Shown: positions 26,444 through 36,098 of the stretch, piece by piece
Layout of the letters: each line of letters starts with the position of its first letter
How positions within the stretch are numbered: the stretch's first letter is position 1
Origin: an uncultured Eubacteriales bacterium
Lineage (GTDB): Bacteria > Bacillota > Clostridia > Lachnospirales > Lachnospiraceae
DNA: 44,137 nucleotides
Assembly (NCBI GenBank): GCA_900314885.1
Contig: OMWY01000017.1
Span: 1-44,137, forward strand
Reading direction: 5' to 3'
Translations under genes and position numbers: made by a program
The notes under the pieces: model-generated
Told to the model about the DNA's origin: nothing
Database searches by the model: none
What the model saw: the letters and a program-made list of their open reading frames with translations, nothing else

Positions 26444-27431
26444 GAACTACCTGAGTCCGCAGACATGCGCTGTAATGACAGCCGCGGTATTACCTGCCTG
26501 GGTAACAGCAATAAGAAACGTTAAGAAGAACATTTCAAGGAGTAAAATACCTGCTATCGGTATAGCAGCTGCCTTTTCATTTCTTGGTATGATGTTTAAC
26601 GTGCCAATTCCGGGAGGCTCAACCGGTCACGCTGTTGGTGGTACATTAATCGCCATACTTTTGGGACCCTACGCGGCCTGCCTTGCGGTCAGTGTATCCC
26701 TTATAATTCAGGCATTTATATTCGGCGATGGCGGTATACTTGCTATCGGAGCAAACTGCTTTAATATGGCTTTTGTACTTCCTTTTGTCGGATTCGCCAT
26801 TTATTCGTTCATCAAGAATCATACAAAATCAAGGACGGGCGAAATGGTCGGAGCCGCTATTGGCTCATATGTGGGAATTAATGCGGCAGCCCTCTGCGCC
26901 GCTATAGAGTTTGGTATACAGCCTATGCTCTTTAAGAGCGCCTCGGGAAATGCACTCTATTGCCCTTACGATATAAGCGTATCCATTCCTGCTATGATGG
27001 CAGGACACCTCACAGTATTCGGTATAGTAGAAGTTGCCTTTACTGTGCTTGTGCTTACATTTGTAAGACAGACCGAGAAGGATGAAGAGGCCTTCTTTAG
27101 TCCGAGGGATAATTCAGTGAAAACGCCTCTTCCTGTGAAGATTTTACTTGGAGCATTAATTGTACTTACACCGCTTGGTCTCCTTGCCGAGGGTACAGCC
27201 TGGGGCGAATGGGGAGCAGATGAGATCGCCGCGACAGGCGCCGGATACGTTCCTGAAGGAATGACAAACGGGTTTAATTTTAATGCCTTAATTCCTGATT
27301 ATTCTGTCTCAGGTATGCCTGATGCTTTGGGATATATTCTTTCAGCTGTGATTGGCACAGCTTTATTGGTTATTATTTTTAAACTTGTGAGCCTTATAGG
27401 CTCAGGAAAGAAGCAGGGTGCGGTAGCCTGA
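26430..27431 (+). CDS. cbiM: CbiM/NikMN-type cobalt/nickel ECF transporter S component
   Basis: The 333-residue membrane protein is the substrate-binding subunit of an energy-coupling factor transporter for Co2+ or Ni2+. The N-terminus MHIPENYLSP must be intact in this family because Met1, His2 and His67 coordinate the metal in the solved NikM2 structure; here His67 is present in PGGSTGHAVGG. About six membrane segments are followed by an extra C-terminal pair (about 233-255 and 300-325) that looks like a fused CbiN/NikN part. No separate cbiN gene exists. Metal choice cannot be read from the sequence. It overlaps cbiQ by one base. Confidence 0.93.
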   Translation: MHIPENYLSPQTCAVMTAAVLPAWVTAIRNVKKNISRSKIPAIGIAAAFSFLGMMFNVPIPGGSTGHAVGGTLIAILLGPYAACLAVSVSLIIQAFIFGDGGILAIGANCFNMAFVLPFVGFAIYSFIKNHTKSRTGEMVGAAIGSYVGINAAALCAAIEFGIQPMLFKSASGNALYCPYDISVSIPAMMAGHLTVFGIVEVAFTVLVLTFVRQTEKDEEAFFSPRDNSVKTPLPVKILLGALIVLTPLGLLAEGTAWGEWGADEIAATGAGYVPEGMTNGFNFNALIPDYSVSGMPDALGYILSAVIGTALLVIIFKLVSLIGSGKKQGAVA

Positions 27432-28156
27432 TGGGCTTAAGAATAATAGAGATACTCGCTAAATTAAAGGACAGTGAAAATATAAAAACGAGACAGGGGA
27501 TATTCTCCCCTGTTTTCCGTTTATTAATGTCACTATTGATAATAATTCTCACAGCCTTGTCGGGAAACGCTATATTTTCTATTAGTATACTCGCCATTTT
27601 GTTGATTATTGTCGCTGTAAATAAGGCAGCAGATATTGTTACGATAGTAAAGCCGGTTATTTTTCCTGTCATGTTAACGGTAATTATTATGCTTCCCGCT
27701 GTATTTATGGGAAATCCGAAGAGCATGCTTACTGTCTCACTAAAGGTATTGATTTCCCTTCTCACTATATCAATTATGAATTTTTATTCGGGCTGGCAGG
27801 GCCTGTCGAGTGCTTTAGATACTTTACGATTGCCGGAAATGTTTATCATGGTAATGGATACAACAATCAGATATATTCATATTCTCGGTCAAATATGTTC
27901 TGATATGGATGAGGCGGTGAGGCTAAGGAGAATTGGAAAAAAGGACGTGCGGAAGGAGGGTCTTTCCGGCATAGCGGGAACTGCCTATCTTCGCTCTAAG
28001 GATATGGCCTATTCCATGAGTGAGGCTATGACGTGTCGCTGTTTTACAGGAAAATATAAGACAAGTAAAAAATACGGATTTACAGGATATGATTTACTGT
28101 GTATTATTTTTATGGCCCTGATATTAATATATTTTATTTATACGGAAAATATTTGA
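27431..28156 (+). CDS. cbiQ: ECF transporter T component CbiQ
   Basis: The 241-residue integral membrane protein couples the CbiO ATPase to CbiM. It has several hydrophobic segments in the first half and the cytoplasmic coupling-helix region containing the family's Ala-Arg-Gly-like motif in variant form (EAMTCRCFTG near residue 203), plus a final membrane segment. Sequence drift is strong, as usual for CbiQ, but the position between cbiM and cbiO supports the call. Start and stop overlap or abut both neighbours. Confidence 0.88.
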   Translation: MGLRIIEILAKLKDSENIKTRQGIFSPVFRLLMSLLIIILTALSGNAIFSISILAILLIIVAVNKAADIVTIVKPVIFPVMLTVIIMLPAVFMGNPKSMLTVSLKVLISLLTISIMNFYSGWQGLSSALDTLRLPEMFIMVMDTTIRYIHILGQICSDMDEAVRLRRIGKKDVRKEGLSGIAGTAYLRSKDMAYSMSEAMTCRCFTGKYKTSKKYGFTGYDLLCIIFMALILIYFIYTENI

Positions 28157-28157
28157 T

Positions 28158-28835
28158 ATGGCAAAAATCACTTTAGAGGATATATCATTTACATACGAGG
28201 GGAATATTCCGGCTCTGAGGAATATTTCACTTGAATTTGACCAGGGGACCTGTTACTCAATAGAGGGGCCCAATGGGTGTGGCAAGTCTACCTTGTTCAG
28301 AATATTATTAGGGCTTTCTTTTCCGGATTTCGGCCGTTATTTATTTGACGGCGAAGAGATTAACGAGAAGAAATTAAAGCAAGACGAATTTAGCATTTCA
28401 TTTCATAAGAAGATAGGTTTTGTCTTCCAGAACCCTGAGGTACAGCTGTTTTCAAAAACAGTCGAGGATGAACTTGCCTTCGGGCCGAGACAGCTTGGAA
28501 TTTCCGAGAATGAAATAAGAAAAAAAGTGGATTATTATCTGGAACTTCTGAAGCTTACCGATCTTCGCGACAGGGCTCCCTTCTATATGAGCGGTGGTGA
28601 GAAGAAGAGGTGCGCTCTTGCCTCTGTCCTCATTATGGAGCCTGGAGTACTGATTCTTGATGAGCCATTAAATGGACTTGATGAGGAAAATGAGGAGTTT
28701 TTGCTGTCATTTCTAAAGGAACTAAAGAGTGATGGGAGACTTATCATTTTCTCGACACACCGTAAGGATGTGGCTCTTGCTTTCGCTGACCGGCGGATAT
28801 TTATGACAAAGGAGCACAGAATCGCGAACACATAG
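28158..28835 (+). CDS. cbiO: ECF transporter ATPase CbiO
   Basis: A 225-residue ABC ATPase with Walker A GPNGCGKSTLF, Q-loop FVFQNPEVQLFSKTV, signature MSGGEKKRCALA, Walker B VLILDEPLNGLD and switch His in STHRKD. The ECF-specific NPEVQLF (NPxxQ) matches CbiO/EcfA proteins. It powers the CbiM-CbiQ transporter. It starts one base after the cbiQ stop. Confidence 0.95.
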   Translation: MAKITLEDISFTYEGNIPALRNISLEFDQGTCYSIEGPNGCGKSTLFRILLGLSFPDFGRYLFDGEEINEKKLKQDEFSISFHKKIGFVFQNPEVQLFSKTVEDELAFGPRQLGISENEIRKKVDYYLELLKLTDLRDRAPFYMSGGEKKRCALASVLIMEPGVLILDEPLNGLDEENEEFLLSFLKELKSDGRLIIFSTHRKDVALAFADRRIFMTKEHRIANT

Positions 28836-28865
28836 GAATATATACTGATATTTCATGGAGAAAAA

Positions 28866-29810
28866 ATGGTAACTATTGATTTAATCACAGGCTTTCTTGG
28901 TTCGGGAAAGACCACATTTCTTAAGCTTTACGCAAAATGGCTGATTAAAAAGGGTAATAATATCTGCATCCTTGAAAATGATTATGGCCCTGTAAATGTG
29001 GATATGATAGCCTTAGAGGAGCTTCGCGGTGACCATTGCGAAATAGAGATGATTTCGGGCGGGAGTGACCTCGAAACTCACCGCCGTCGTTTTAAAACGA
29101 AGTTAATACAGATGGCTATGAGCGGTTATGACTATGTACTTGTTGAGCCGTCAGGCATTTATGACACAGACGAATTTTTCGACGCCCTCCACGATGACCC
29201 TGTCGATAAATGGTATAAGGCAGGAAACGCCATTACGATAATTGACGCAGGTTTAAGTGATAATTTATCAAAAGAGGAGCGATATATTTTAACCAGTGAA
29301 ACAGCAAACTGCGGCATGGTGATTATCAGTAAGGCGCAGCTTTATGACCGGGATGCCCCGACAAAGGCGCTTGCGATAATAAATAATTGCATGTCTGAAT
29401 TTTCCTGCAACAGGAGAATAAATAGCAGTGAAGTAATGGCTAATGACTGGTCAATGCTCAAGGATGATGATTTTAAGCGAATCAATTCCTGCGGATATAA
29501 ATACGCTGACCACGTTAAATTACAGGTGATGGAACAAAATAACTTTGATTCGATGTTCTTCATGAATGAAGGCCTGTTGATATCAAGAGAAAATATTATT
29601 GAGAAAGCAGGGAAGCTTCTTAATGATGGAATTTACGGGCATATTATAAGAATTAAGGGACAGGTACAATCACCTCGCGGATCATGGACAGATATTAACA
29701 TTACGAGGTCAGAACAAAGCGTAAATGAGCAGAAAACAGGTCAGGACATACTTATTGTGATCGGTGAAAAGCTTGATAAAGAAAAAATAAGAAAGATCAT
29801 GGAATCATAA
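28866..29810 (+). CDS. CobW/COG0523-family GTPase lacking CxCC
   Basis: The 314-residue protein starts MVTIDLITGFLGSGKTTFLK, the COG0523 P-loop, and has the family's ENDYGPVNVD and YVLVEPSGIYDTDEF (switch II/Walker B). In the place where COG0523 metallochaperones carry GCxCC there is MISGGSD, so no CxCC metal site. The base-specificity motif, usually NKxD, reads SKAQ. The C-terminal CobW_C-like half (about 200-314) ends with RGSWTDINITRSEQ. The 30-base gap to cbiO and shared direction suggest a metal-handling role with the Co/Ni transporter; that is inference. A weak GGAG lies just before the ATG. Confidence 0.85.
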   Translation: MVTIDLITGFLGSGKTTFLKLYAKWLIKKGNNICILENDYGPVNVDMIALEELRGDHCEIEMISGGSDLETHRRRFKTKLIQMAMSGYDYVLVEPSGIYDTDEFFDALHDDPVDKWYKAGNAITIIDAGLSDNLSKEERYILTSETANCGMVIISKAQLYDRDAPTKALAIINNCMSEFSCNRRINSSEVMANDWSMLKDDDFKRINSCGYKYADHVKLQVMEQNNFDSMFFMNEGLLISRENIIEKAGKLLNDGIYGHIIRIKGQVQSPRGSWTDINITRSEQSVNEQKTGQDILIVIGEKLDKEKIRKIMES

Positions 29811-29819
29811 GTCTTATTT

Positions 29820-29851
29820 AAACGGGCATGGATCGTCATGTCCGTTTTTTT
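29820..29851 (+). terminator. Terminator of the pta-ackA-cbi operon
   Basis: AAACGGGCATG (29820-29830), loop GATCGT and CATGTCCGTTT (29837-29847) pair with one G-U, followed by TTTT. Confidence 0.92.
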
Positions 29852-29866
29852 CTATAGATCCCTCGC

Positions 29867-29895
29867 TTGACTTAAGCCTCGTTTAGTGTTATACT
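29867..29895 (+). promoter_or_regulatory. Sigma-A promoter of pepV
   Basis: TTGACT (29867-29872) and TATACT (29890-29895) are spaced by 17 bases, 42 bases before the ATG. Confidence 0.85.
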
Positions 29896-29936
29896 GTTTA
29901 CTTTAGGTAAAGAACCAAAGAAAAGGGAGTAAAGTT

Positions 29937-31349
29937 ATGGCTTACGAGAAGGAAATACACGAATTCATAGAGTCTCACAGGGATGAGATGATTTCTGATC
30001 TCTTTGATCTTATGAGAATTGATTCAGAGAGAGGCGAAGCAAAAGAGGGCAAGCCTTATGGCGACGGACCTGCGGAAGCTCTCGATAAGGGTTGCGAGAT
30101 TCTTACGAAATATGGATTTGATGTAAAGAATTATGATAATCACGTTATAACAGGTGACTTCGGTCCGGAGAAGAGACAGCTTGATATTTTAGCGCATCTT
30201 GATGTAGTTCCGGCAGGCGACGGTTGGACTGAGACGAAGCCATTTGAACCTGTGGAGAAGGATGGCATTATATACGGACGCGGATGCTCTGATGATAAAG
30301 GTCCTGCTGTTTCAGCTATATACGCGCTTCGCGCTATCAAGGAGCTTAACATTCCTCTTAAGAAGGGCGTGAGACTTATCCTTGGCTCTGATGAGGAGTG
30401 CGGAAGCGATGATGTAGCTTATTATTATACAAAAGAAGAGGCTGCGCCTATGTCATTTTCACCTGACGCAAGCTGGCCTCTTATAAATATCGAAAAAGGC
30501 GGCCTTCAGGCTGAATTTACGGCTGATTATAAGACTACTGAGAAGACCCCTTGTGTAGTCAGCGTAACCGGTGGTGTTAAGATAAACGTAGCTCCGGGCA
30601 AGGCTGACGCTACAGTAAAGGGACTTGATTTTACCGATGAGGTTCAGAACATTATCGGAGAGACAGCCGTTGAGACCGGCGTTACATTCCAGGTAAGGTT
30701 TAATGAAGACCTGATGTTAATACACGCGATTGGTGAGACGGTTCACGCTTCAACTCCGGAGAATGGTAAGAATGCGATAACTGCCCTTGTTTATCTGCTT
30801 TCTAAGTTGCCACTCTCTAAGGCTACGGTTAATAAGCATATTAAGAATCTCGCCGATCTTTTCCCTTATGGCAAGGTTCACGGTGAGGGACTCGGCGTTG
30901 ACATGAAGGACAAGACTTCAGGATGGACCACAGTAAGCCTTGATCTTATTGACGTAAACGAAACTCATTTTTCCGCTTCATTTGATATGAGGGCAAGCAT
31001 TAAGGCCGATGAGGAAAATACCGGAGACGTTATAGAAGCGGCTATCAAGGATCATGGCTTCAAGTACAAGAGACCTGCTATGTACGCGCCTCATATGGTT
31101 GACAGCAGAACCAAGCTTGTTAAGACCTTGCTTTCCTGCTATGAGAAGGGCTTCGGCGTTGAGGGAGCGAAGCCTATCGCTATCGGCGGAGGTACTTATG
31201 TACATCATGTTGAGGGCGGTGTCGCTTTCGGATGCGAAGAAGAGGGCTTTGATAACAGAATGCATGGCGGTAACGAGCGTATGAAGGAAAGTATGCTTCT
31301 TAAGAGTGCTGAAGTATTCGCTGATGCTATAATTGAGCTCTGCAATTGA
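29937..31349 (+). CDS. pepV: M20-family dipeptidase PepV
   Basis: The 470-residue zinc peptidase cleaves dipeptides in the cytoplasm. Metal and catalytic motifs are LAHLDVVPAGDGW (about residue 85), GRGCSDDKGPAVSA, GSDEECGSDD and, near the end, the His in GGNERM. A lid domain of about 200 residues is inserted, as in PepV. AAAGGGAG precedes the ATG. It has its own promoter. Confidence 0.94.
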   Translation: MAYEKEIHEFIESHRDEMISDLFDLMRIDSERGEAKEGKPYGDGPAEALDKGCEILTKYGFDVKNYDNHVITGDFGPEKRQLDILAHLDVVPAGDGWTETKPFEPVEKDGIIYGRGCSDDKGPAVSAIYALRAIKELNIPLKKGVRLILGSDEECGSDDVAYYYTKEEAAPMSFSPDASWPLINIEKGGLQAEFTADYKTTEKTPCVVSVTGGVKINVAPGKADATVKGLDFTDEVQNIIGETAVETGVTFQVRFNEDLMLIHAIGETVHASTPENGKNAITALVYLLSKLPLSKATVNKHIKNLADLFPYGKVHGEGLGVDMKDKTSGWTTVSLDLIDVNETHFSASFDMRASIKADEENTGDVIEAAIKDHGFKYKRPAMYAPHMVDSRTKLVKTLLSCYEKGFGVEGAKPIAIGGGTYVHHVEGGVAFGCEEEGFDNRMHGGNERMKESMLLKSAEVFADAIIELCN

Positions 31350-31406
31350 GATTAACCTATTTGATGTTTAGAAATGGCGTTACAGGGAGACGCCTGACTA
31401 TACTGA

Positions 31407-33803
31407 ATGAAAAATAAGATGAAAAACGGGCTTGCGGCGTTTGGAAGGTTCGTCGTAAGCCTCGTAAATACTCCTTATGAGAGTGTATTTGGGTACATGA
31501 AGCGCCACATAGGCCGGATTCTGCTTTCTCTTGTGTTAGCGGTATTTCCGACCTACGTGTTTGTTTTCAATACATTTTCGACGATAAGCAGAAACTATAA
31601 GAATGTATTTAATGATATAGTGAACTCGACAGAGTTTTCAAACGCGGCCTGGGGGACGTTTTTTATATATCTGCCGATTATGATAGCCATATACTTTATA
31701 TTCTGCTTTGGCGGTGACCGGGAAAATAGCGAGAAGCCGAATACGGTATACACTGCGGTTACCCTTCTTATTGGTCTTGCTGCTGCCGGGGCGGTGCTTC
31801 ATATAAAGCAGACTGAGATATACGGCTGCGTTGATACATTTTTAACTCATAACAGGGCCGCCTGCTACTTCCAGTTTCTGGGAGCATTAGGTATAGTGAC
31901 TTTTTCCTGGACATGGATGAAATTCGCCGCATTTATAAAGAATGGTGACGCATATAGGCATCCATGGTTTGTGAAGACCTTTATGTGTCTTTTCTCCGCT
32001 GTTATGAGCTTTGTGGTCCTTGAGGTTCAGATAGGAAGCCACCTAAATATCGACCCTAAGATGATTTTCTTCAACATCCTCTACTGGGTGATAGCGTGGG
32101 TTTTTTTCTATGCCATTTTCAGGAGCGTACGGGGACCCAGCGCCGCATGCGTGCTTATAGGATGGGGCATTGGCTGCGCTAATTTCTGTGTGCTTCAGTT
32201 CCGCGGAAATTATATTATGAGCGGCGATCTGACCGTTATCGGTACAGCCATGGAGGTGGCAGGGAAGTATAAGTTAAAGATAAATACTTATTTTGTTCTC
32301 GCTATTCTCCTTGTTGTTTGCTCACTTGCTCTCATTTACAATGTTCCGAAGATAAAGACCGATGTTAAAAGGGGCTTCGCAAGAAGGTCTCTTACAACTG
32401 TAATTACAATCGGGGCACTTGCGGCATGCGTTATCCCTTCATTTAAATCGGGACTTCTCTATAATGACATCTTTGGCCTGGTGTGGGATTATAACAAGAA
32501 GGTTGACGAGTATGGATATCTTCCTTACTTTTTCAGCAACATGCACGCCACCGCTAGGATCGATATGAGCGATTACGATTCAGACAAGGCGAAGTCTGCT
32601 ATGGATACCGAGCTTGCGGCATCCGGAAGCGCGGTGAAGGTAACGGGGGAGGATGTAAAAGAGCCTACGATTATTGTTATCCAGGATGAGACCTTTTCGG
32701 ATCTGTCGGTTGTCGCTGATATCAAGACCGATAAGCCTGTGATGCCGTATATTGACAGCCTTACGGAAAATACTCATAAGGGATACGTAAATATGTCCGT
32801 TACAGGCGGGCCTACGGCGAACACGGAGTTTGAGATGTTAACCCAGACTCCTATGACCTTTATGCCGACAGGATCTGTCCCATATACTCAGTACCTAAAG
32901 AAGAAAATTCCTTCGATTGTGGAGGTGCTCCACAACCAGACAAATCCATATAAGGCTATTGCTTTTCATCCTTACTATTCGTCCGGCTATAACCGTAACA
33001 GCGTGTATGACCTGATAGGCTTCGATGAGAAGGTCTTTTATGAGGATTTCTCAGACAAGGAACAGCTACGAGGTCTGGTAACAGATGAGCAGGATTTTAA
33101 GGATGTGATTTCCATGTATGAAAATCACAAGCTGCAGAATCCCGATCAGCCTCTCTTCATTTTCAATGTAAGCATTCAGAGCCATGGTGGTTATTCAAAT
33201 AATAAGGTTTACTTTGATGACCCTGTTGAGATAACAAATTTTGACAGTGTCCAGGCTCTCGACAATTATGAGTCGCTTATGAGGACTACAGATGACGCTC
33301 TCCATACGCTTCTTGGCTATTTTGAGAAGGTGGATGAGCCGGTTATCATCCTTTTCTATGGAGACCACCAGCCTTCATTTGATACGGACGCTACTGACGA
33401 GCTTCTTTCACACAGCTGGTACAAGGATGCTACTGAGCAGAAGCTTTCGAGATATATCGTGCCTTATTTCATATGGGCTAACTACGATATAGGTAGCAGT
33501 GACGGTATCAAGGATAAGGGCACGACAGGTGATTTTAATGCCATGTCCATGAACTACATGGGAGCCCTTCTCCTTCACTATGCGGGTGTCGAGACTACTG
33601 AATACGAGGAATATCTTCTGAAGCTCCATGAGTCTGTTCCTGCTATAACGGCTCTCGGTTACTGGGATGCCGCGGGAAAGCACTATGAGAGTACCGAGAC
33701 TTCAGAGCTTACAGATAAGCTTTCGGGCTACAGAAATGTGACCTATAACCTCCTCTTTGATTCGAAGGATAAGCTAAATGAATACTTCCTTCCACGTGAA
33801 TAA
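31407..33803 (+). CDS. LTA synthase family membrane sulfatase/phosphotransferase
   Basis: The 798-residue protein has about eight to ten predicted membrane helices in the first 350 residues and a C-terminal extracellular alkaline-phosphatase-superfamily domain. Catalytic features match LtaS-like enzymes: IVIQDETFSDL (metal Glu, about 425), the nucleophile threonine in GGPTANTEFEML (about 470), VSIQSHGG (about 590) and FYGDHQPSF (about 652). The family transfers glycerol-phosphate to teichoic acids or similar groups to glycans; the substrate here is not defined, and the membrane part is larger than the five helices of LtaS. The start is uncertain: ATGs at 31407 and 31419 both lack a good ribosome site. 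It may be co-transcribed with pepV 57 bases upstream. Confidence 0.88.
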   Translation: MKNKMKNGLAAFGRFVVSLVNTPYESVFGYMKRHIGRILLSLVLAVFPTYVFVFNTFSTISRNYKNVFNDIVNSTEFSNAAWGTFFIYLPIMIAIYFIFCFGGDRENSEKPNTVYTAVTLLIGLAAAGAVLHIKQTEIYGCVDTFLTHNRAACYFQFLGALGIVTFSWTWMKFAAFIKNGDAYRHPWFVKTFMCLFSAVMSFVVLEVQIGSHLNIDPKMIFFNILYWVIAWVFFYAIFRSVRGPSAACVLIGWGIGCANFCVLQFRGNYIMSGDLTVIGTAMEVAGKYKLKINTYFVLAILLVVCSLALIYNVPKIKTDVKRGFARRSLTTVITIGALAACVIPSFKSGLLYNDIFGLVWDYNKKVDEYGYLPYFFSNMHATARIDMSDYDSDKAKSAMDTELAASGSAVKVTGEDVKEPTIIVIQDETFSDLSVVADIKTDKPVMPYIDSLTENTHKGYVNMSVTGGPTANTEFEMLTQTPMTFMPTGSVPYTQYLKKKIPSIVEVLHNQTNPYKAIAFHPYYSSGYNRNSVYDLIGFDEKVFYEDFSDKEQLRGLVTDEQDFKDVISMYENHKLQNPDQPLFIFNVSIQSHGGYSNNKVYFDDPVEITNFDSVQALDNYESLMRTTDDALHTLLGYFEKVDEPVIILFYGDHQPSFDTDATDELLSHSWYKDATEQKLSRYIVPYFIWANYDIGSSDGIKDKGTTGDFNAMSMNYMGALLLHYAGVETTEYEEYLLKLHESVPAITALGYWDAAGKHYESTETSELTDKLSGYRNVTYNLLFDSKDKLNEYFLPRE

Positions 33804-33811
33804 TTTTCTAC

Positions 33812-33840
33812 TTTACAAAAGACTATAAAAAGGTTAAAAT
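33812..33840 (+). promoter_or_regulatory. Promoter of the Asp23-family gene
   Basis: TTTACA (33812-33817) and TAAAAT (33835-33840) are spaced by 17 bases, leaving a leader of about 75 bases before the ATG. Confidence 0.7.
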
Positions 33841-33923
33841 ATGATGTAAAGGCAGAAGCTTCATTAAACGAAGTGATTCCTGTATCGGTTTATGTTTGAT
33901 ACTTTTAAACGGAGGTTTACAAT

Positions 33924-34292
33924 ATGGCACAGGCTGAAGAGAAGGAAAGTATAGGTGAAGTTTACGTAGCTGACGAGGTTGTCTCTGCGGTTGCGGCGTA
34001 CGCGGCGATGGAGACGGAAGGCGTGGCAGACCTTACAAGCTATTCCAAGTGGGCTGACAGTCTAAATATCAATCCGCGTCTCTACCCTCGCGGCGTTAAG
34101 ATTAATATGCAGGGCAGCGACGTTGCTGTAGCGCTTACCGTGCGTGTAAAGTATGGCTATAGCATACCTAAGGTTACGAAGGCTGTTCAGGAAAGAGTAG
34201 TAAATTCTATTCAGAACATGATAGGACTTCACGTCACTCAGGTTAATATCCGTGTGGCGGGCGTTAACCAGGACACCGCCGCTAGGGCATAA
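33924..34292 (+). CDS. Asp23/Gls24 (YqhY-like) protein
   Basis: A 122-residue protein of the Asp23/Gls24 family: GEVYVADEVVSAVAAYAAMETEGVADL, then GVKINMQGSDVAVALTVRVKYGYSIPKVTKAVQERVVNSI. Its place directly before nusB matches B. subtilis YqhY, which has been linked to control of acetyl-CoA carboxylase. Strong AACGGAGGT ribosome site at 33907-33915. It forms its own transcription unit, with a promoter upstream and a strong terminator downstream. Confidence 0.9.
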   Translation: MAQAEEKESIGEVYVADEVVSAVAAYAAMETEGVADLTSYSKWADSLNINPRLYPRGVKINMQGSDVAVALTVRVKYGYSIPKVTKAVQERVVNSIQNMIGLHVTQVNIRVAGVNQDTAARA

Positions 34293-34304
34293 ACAGGCTT
34301 CTCC

Positions 34305-34332
34305 GGACCGGTGGTATTCACCGGTCCTTTTT
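34305..34332 (+). terminator. Terminator of the Asp23-family gene
   Basis: GGACCGGTG (34305-34313), loop GTATT and CACCGGTCC (34319-34327) form a perfect 9-bp stem followed by TTTTT. Confidence 0.95.
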
Positions 34333-34400
34333 AAAACAGGAATTCACCACTTTGAAAACAGAACATTATTACATTTATTTACAGGACAAGGATAAGACAC

Positions 34401-34814
34401 ATGACAAGAAGAGAACTGCGTGAGCATATAATGAGACTCATTTTTATAAGCAATTTTAATTCCGCGGATGAGATGGAGGAACAATTCAGATTATACTGTG
34501 ACGCCAAGGAAATCCCGGGTGAAGAGCTTGAAGGCCTTCATAACCGCTTTTTTAACGTATATGAAAAGCTTCCGAAGATAGATGAGATAATTAAATCATC
34601 TTCAACCGGATGGAAGCCTGAGAGAATGCCTAAGGAAGACCTGTCTATATTGAGACTCGCTGTATACGAGATAAAATTTGATGACACAGTGCCTGATAAG
34701 GTCGCTATAAACGAAGCGATAGAGCTATCGAAGCTCTATGGTGAAGATAAGAGCCCGGCCTTTATTAACGCTGTGCTTGGGAAAATAGTTCCGCGAGAGA
34801 AGAAAGATGAGTGA
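34401..34814 (+). CDS. nusB: Transcription antitermination factor NusB
   Basis: A 137-residue all-helical factor that, with NusE, supports antitermination in rRNA operons. Landmarks are [63 protein letters not shown]. It overlaps xseA by 8 bases and heads the nusB-to-argR cluster. The 68-base gap before it holds at best a weak promoter (TTGAAA 34352-34357, TTATTT 34375-34380). Confidence 0.95.
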   Translation: MTRRELREHIMRLIFISNFNSADEMEEQFRLYCDAKEIPGEELEGLHNRFFNVYEKLPKIDEIIKSSSTGWKPERMPKEDLSILRLAVYEIKFDDTVPDKVAINEAIELSKLYGEDKSPAFINAVLGKIVPREKKDE

Positions 34815-36081
34815 TAAGGTATTTTCTGTCTCACAGGTAAGTTTTTATGTGAAGGACCTGTTCGAAAGGGACATGGTTCTTCAGAGGATACTGGTTAAGG
34901 GCGAGGTAGGCTCCGTGAAGTATCACTCTTCGGGTCATGTGTATTTTTCTCTAAAAGATGAAAATGCTGTGATTAACTGCGTAATGTGGCGAAGCACAGT
35001 AACCTCCGGACTCAAATTCAGACTCACCGAAGGCCAGAAAATTGTAGTAACCGGTTCCCTTGACACGTATGAGAAGAACAGCTCATATCAGCTCTATGCC
35101 CGTAAGATAGAGCTTGACGGAACCGGAAAGCTTTTTGCGGAGTTTGAGAGATTAAAGAAGAAGCTTGAAGCTGAAGGTCTGTTTGATAAGGCTAAGAAAA
35201 AGCCTGTCCCTGAATTTCCGAAAACAGTAGGAATTGTGACAGCCGAAACAGGCGCCGCTATTCATGACATCATGCAGATAGCAGGCAGACGCGACCCTTA
35301 TGTACAGCTTGTGCTTTATCCTGCCAAGGTTCAGGGTGAGGGCGCTGCGGAGAGCATAGTAAAGGGAATAGAACGGCTTGACAAATACGGTGTTGATACC
35401 ATAATTGTTGGCCGTGGCGGTGGCTCTATGGAGGATTTGTGGTGCTTTAACGACGAGAGAGTGGCAAGGGCGATATTTGCCTGCAATACCCCTGTTATTT
35501 CCGCTGTAGGACACGAGGTCGACTTCACAATAAGTGATTTTGTGGCTGATCTGCGGGCGGCTACGCCGTCTGAAGCGGCAGAGTACGCTGTGCCTGACCT
35601 GGAAGGAGTGCTGGCTGAGCTTGACGCGACGGCGAATTTCTTAAGAGTGCATATGAACGGAAAGCTAAGGCTTACTCTTGATGCTCTTAAGAAGTACGAA
35701 TTAGAGCTGATCAAAGACAGTCCTGCCCACAGACTTGATGTACTTAAGGAACGTCTTGATGAAAATGTTGAAAAGCTTAATGTCAGAATTTCACGGCGCT
35801 TAGGTGATTATGACAGACATTGTGAGAATTCCGAAAAGAAGCTTATTTCGGATATGAGGCTCATTTTCGAGAAGAAGAACAGACAATTCTTAGTGCTTAC
35901 AGAGAAATTAAATGGTCTGTCACCGCTTGCGAGACTCACAAACGGATATTCTTATGTATCAGATGAGGAAGGAAAGAATATAAAGAGTCTCAAGGACATA
36001 GAAACCGGCCAAAATATCCGGGTAACCCTCGCGGATGGGGCATTTAAGGCTGAAGTTAAGGAAATAGAAAAAGCACAATAA
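34807..36081 (+). CDS. xseA: Exodeoxyribonuclease VII large subunit
   Basis: The 424-residue large subunit of ExoVII degrades single-stranded DNA from both ends together with XseB. The N-terminal OB domain has [22 protein letters not shown] and MWRS; the catalytic core has [47 protein letters not shown] and [28 protein letters not shown] coiled-coil region follows. It starts inside nusB. The folD gene found between nusB and xseA in B. subtilis is absent. Confidence 0.97.
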   Translation: MSDKVFSVSQVSFYVKDLFERDMVLQRILVKGEVGSVKYHSSGHVYFSLKDENAVINCVMWRSTVTSGLKFRLTEGQKIVVTGSLDTYEKNSSYQLYARKIELDGTGKLFAEFERLKKKLEAEGLFDKAKKKPVPEFPKTVGIVTAETGAAIHDIMQIAGRRDPYVQLVLYPAKVQGEGAAESIVKGIERLDKYGVDTIIVGRGGGSMEDLWCFNDERVARAIFACNTPVISAVGHEVDFTISDFVADLRAATPSEAAEYAVPDLEGVLAELDATANFLRVHMNGKLRLTLDALKKYELELIKDSPAHRLDVLKERLDENVEKLNVRISRRLGDYDRHCENSEKKLISDMRLIFEKKNRQFLVLTEKLNGLSPLARLTNGYSYVSDEEGKNIKSLKDIETGQNIRVTLADGAFKAEVKEIEKAQ

Positions 36082-36098
36082 CGTAAAGAGAGAAAATT

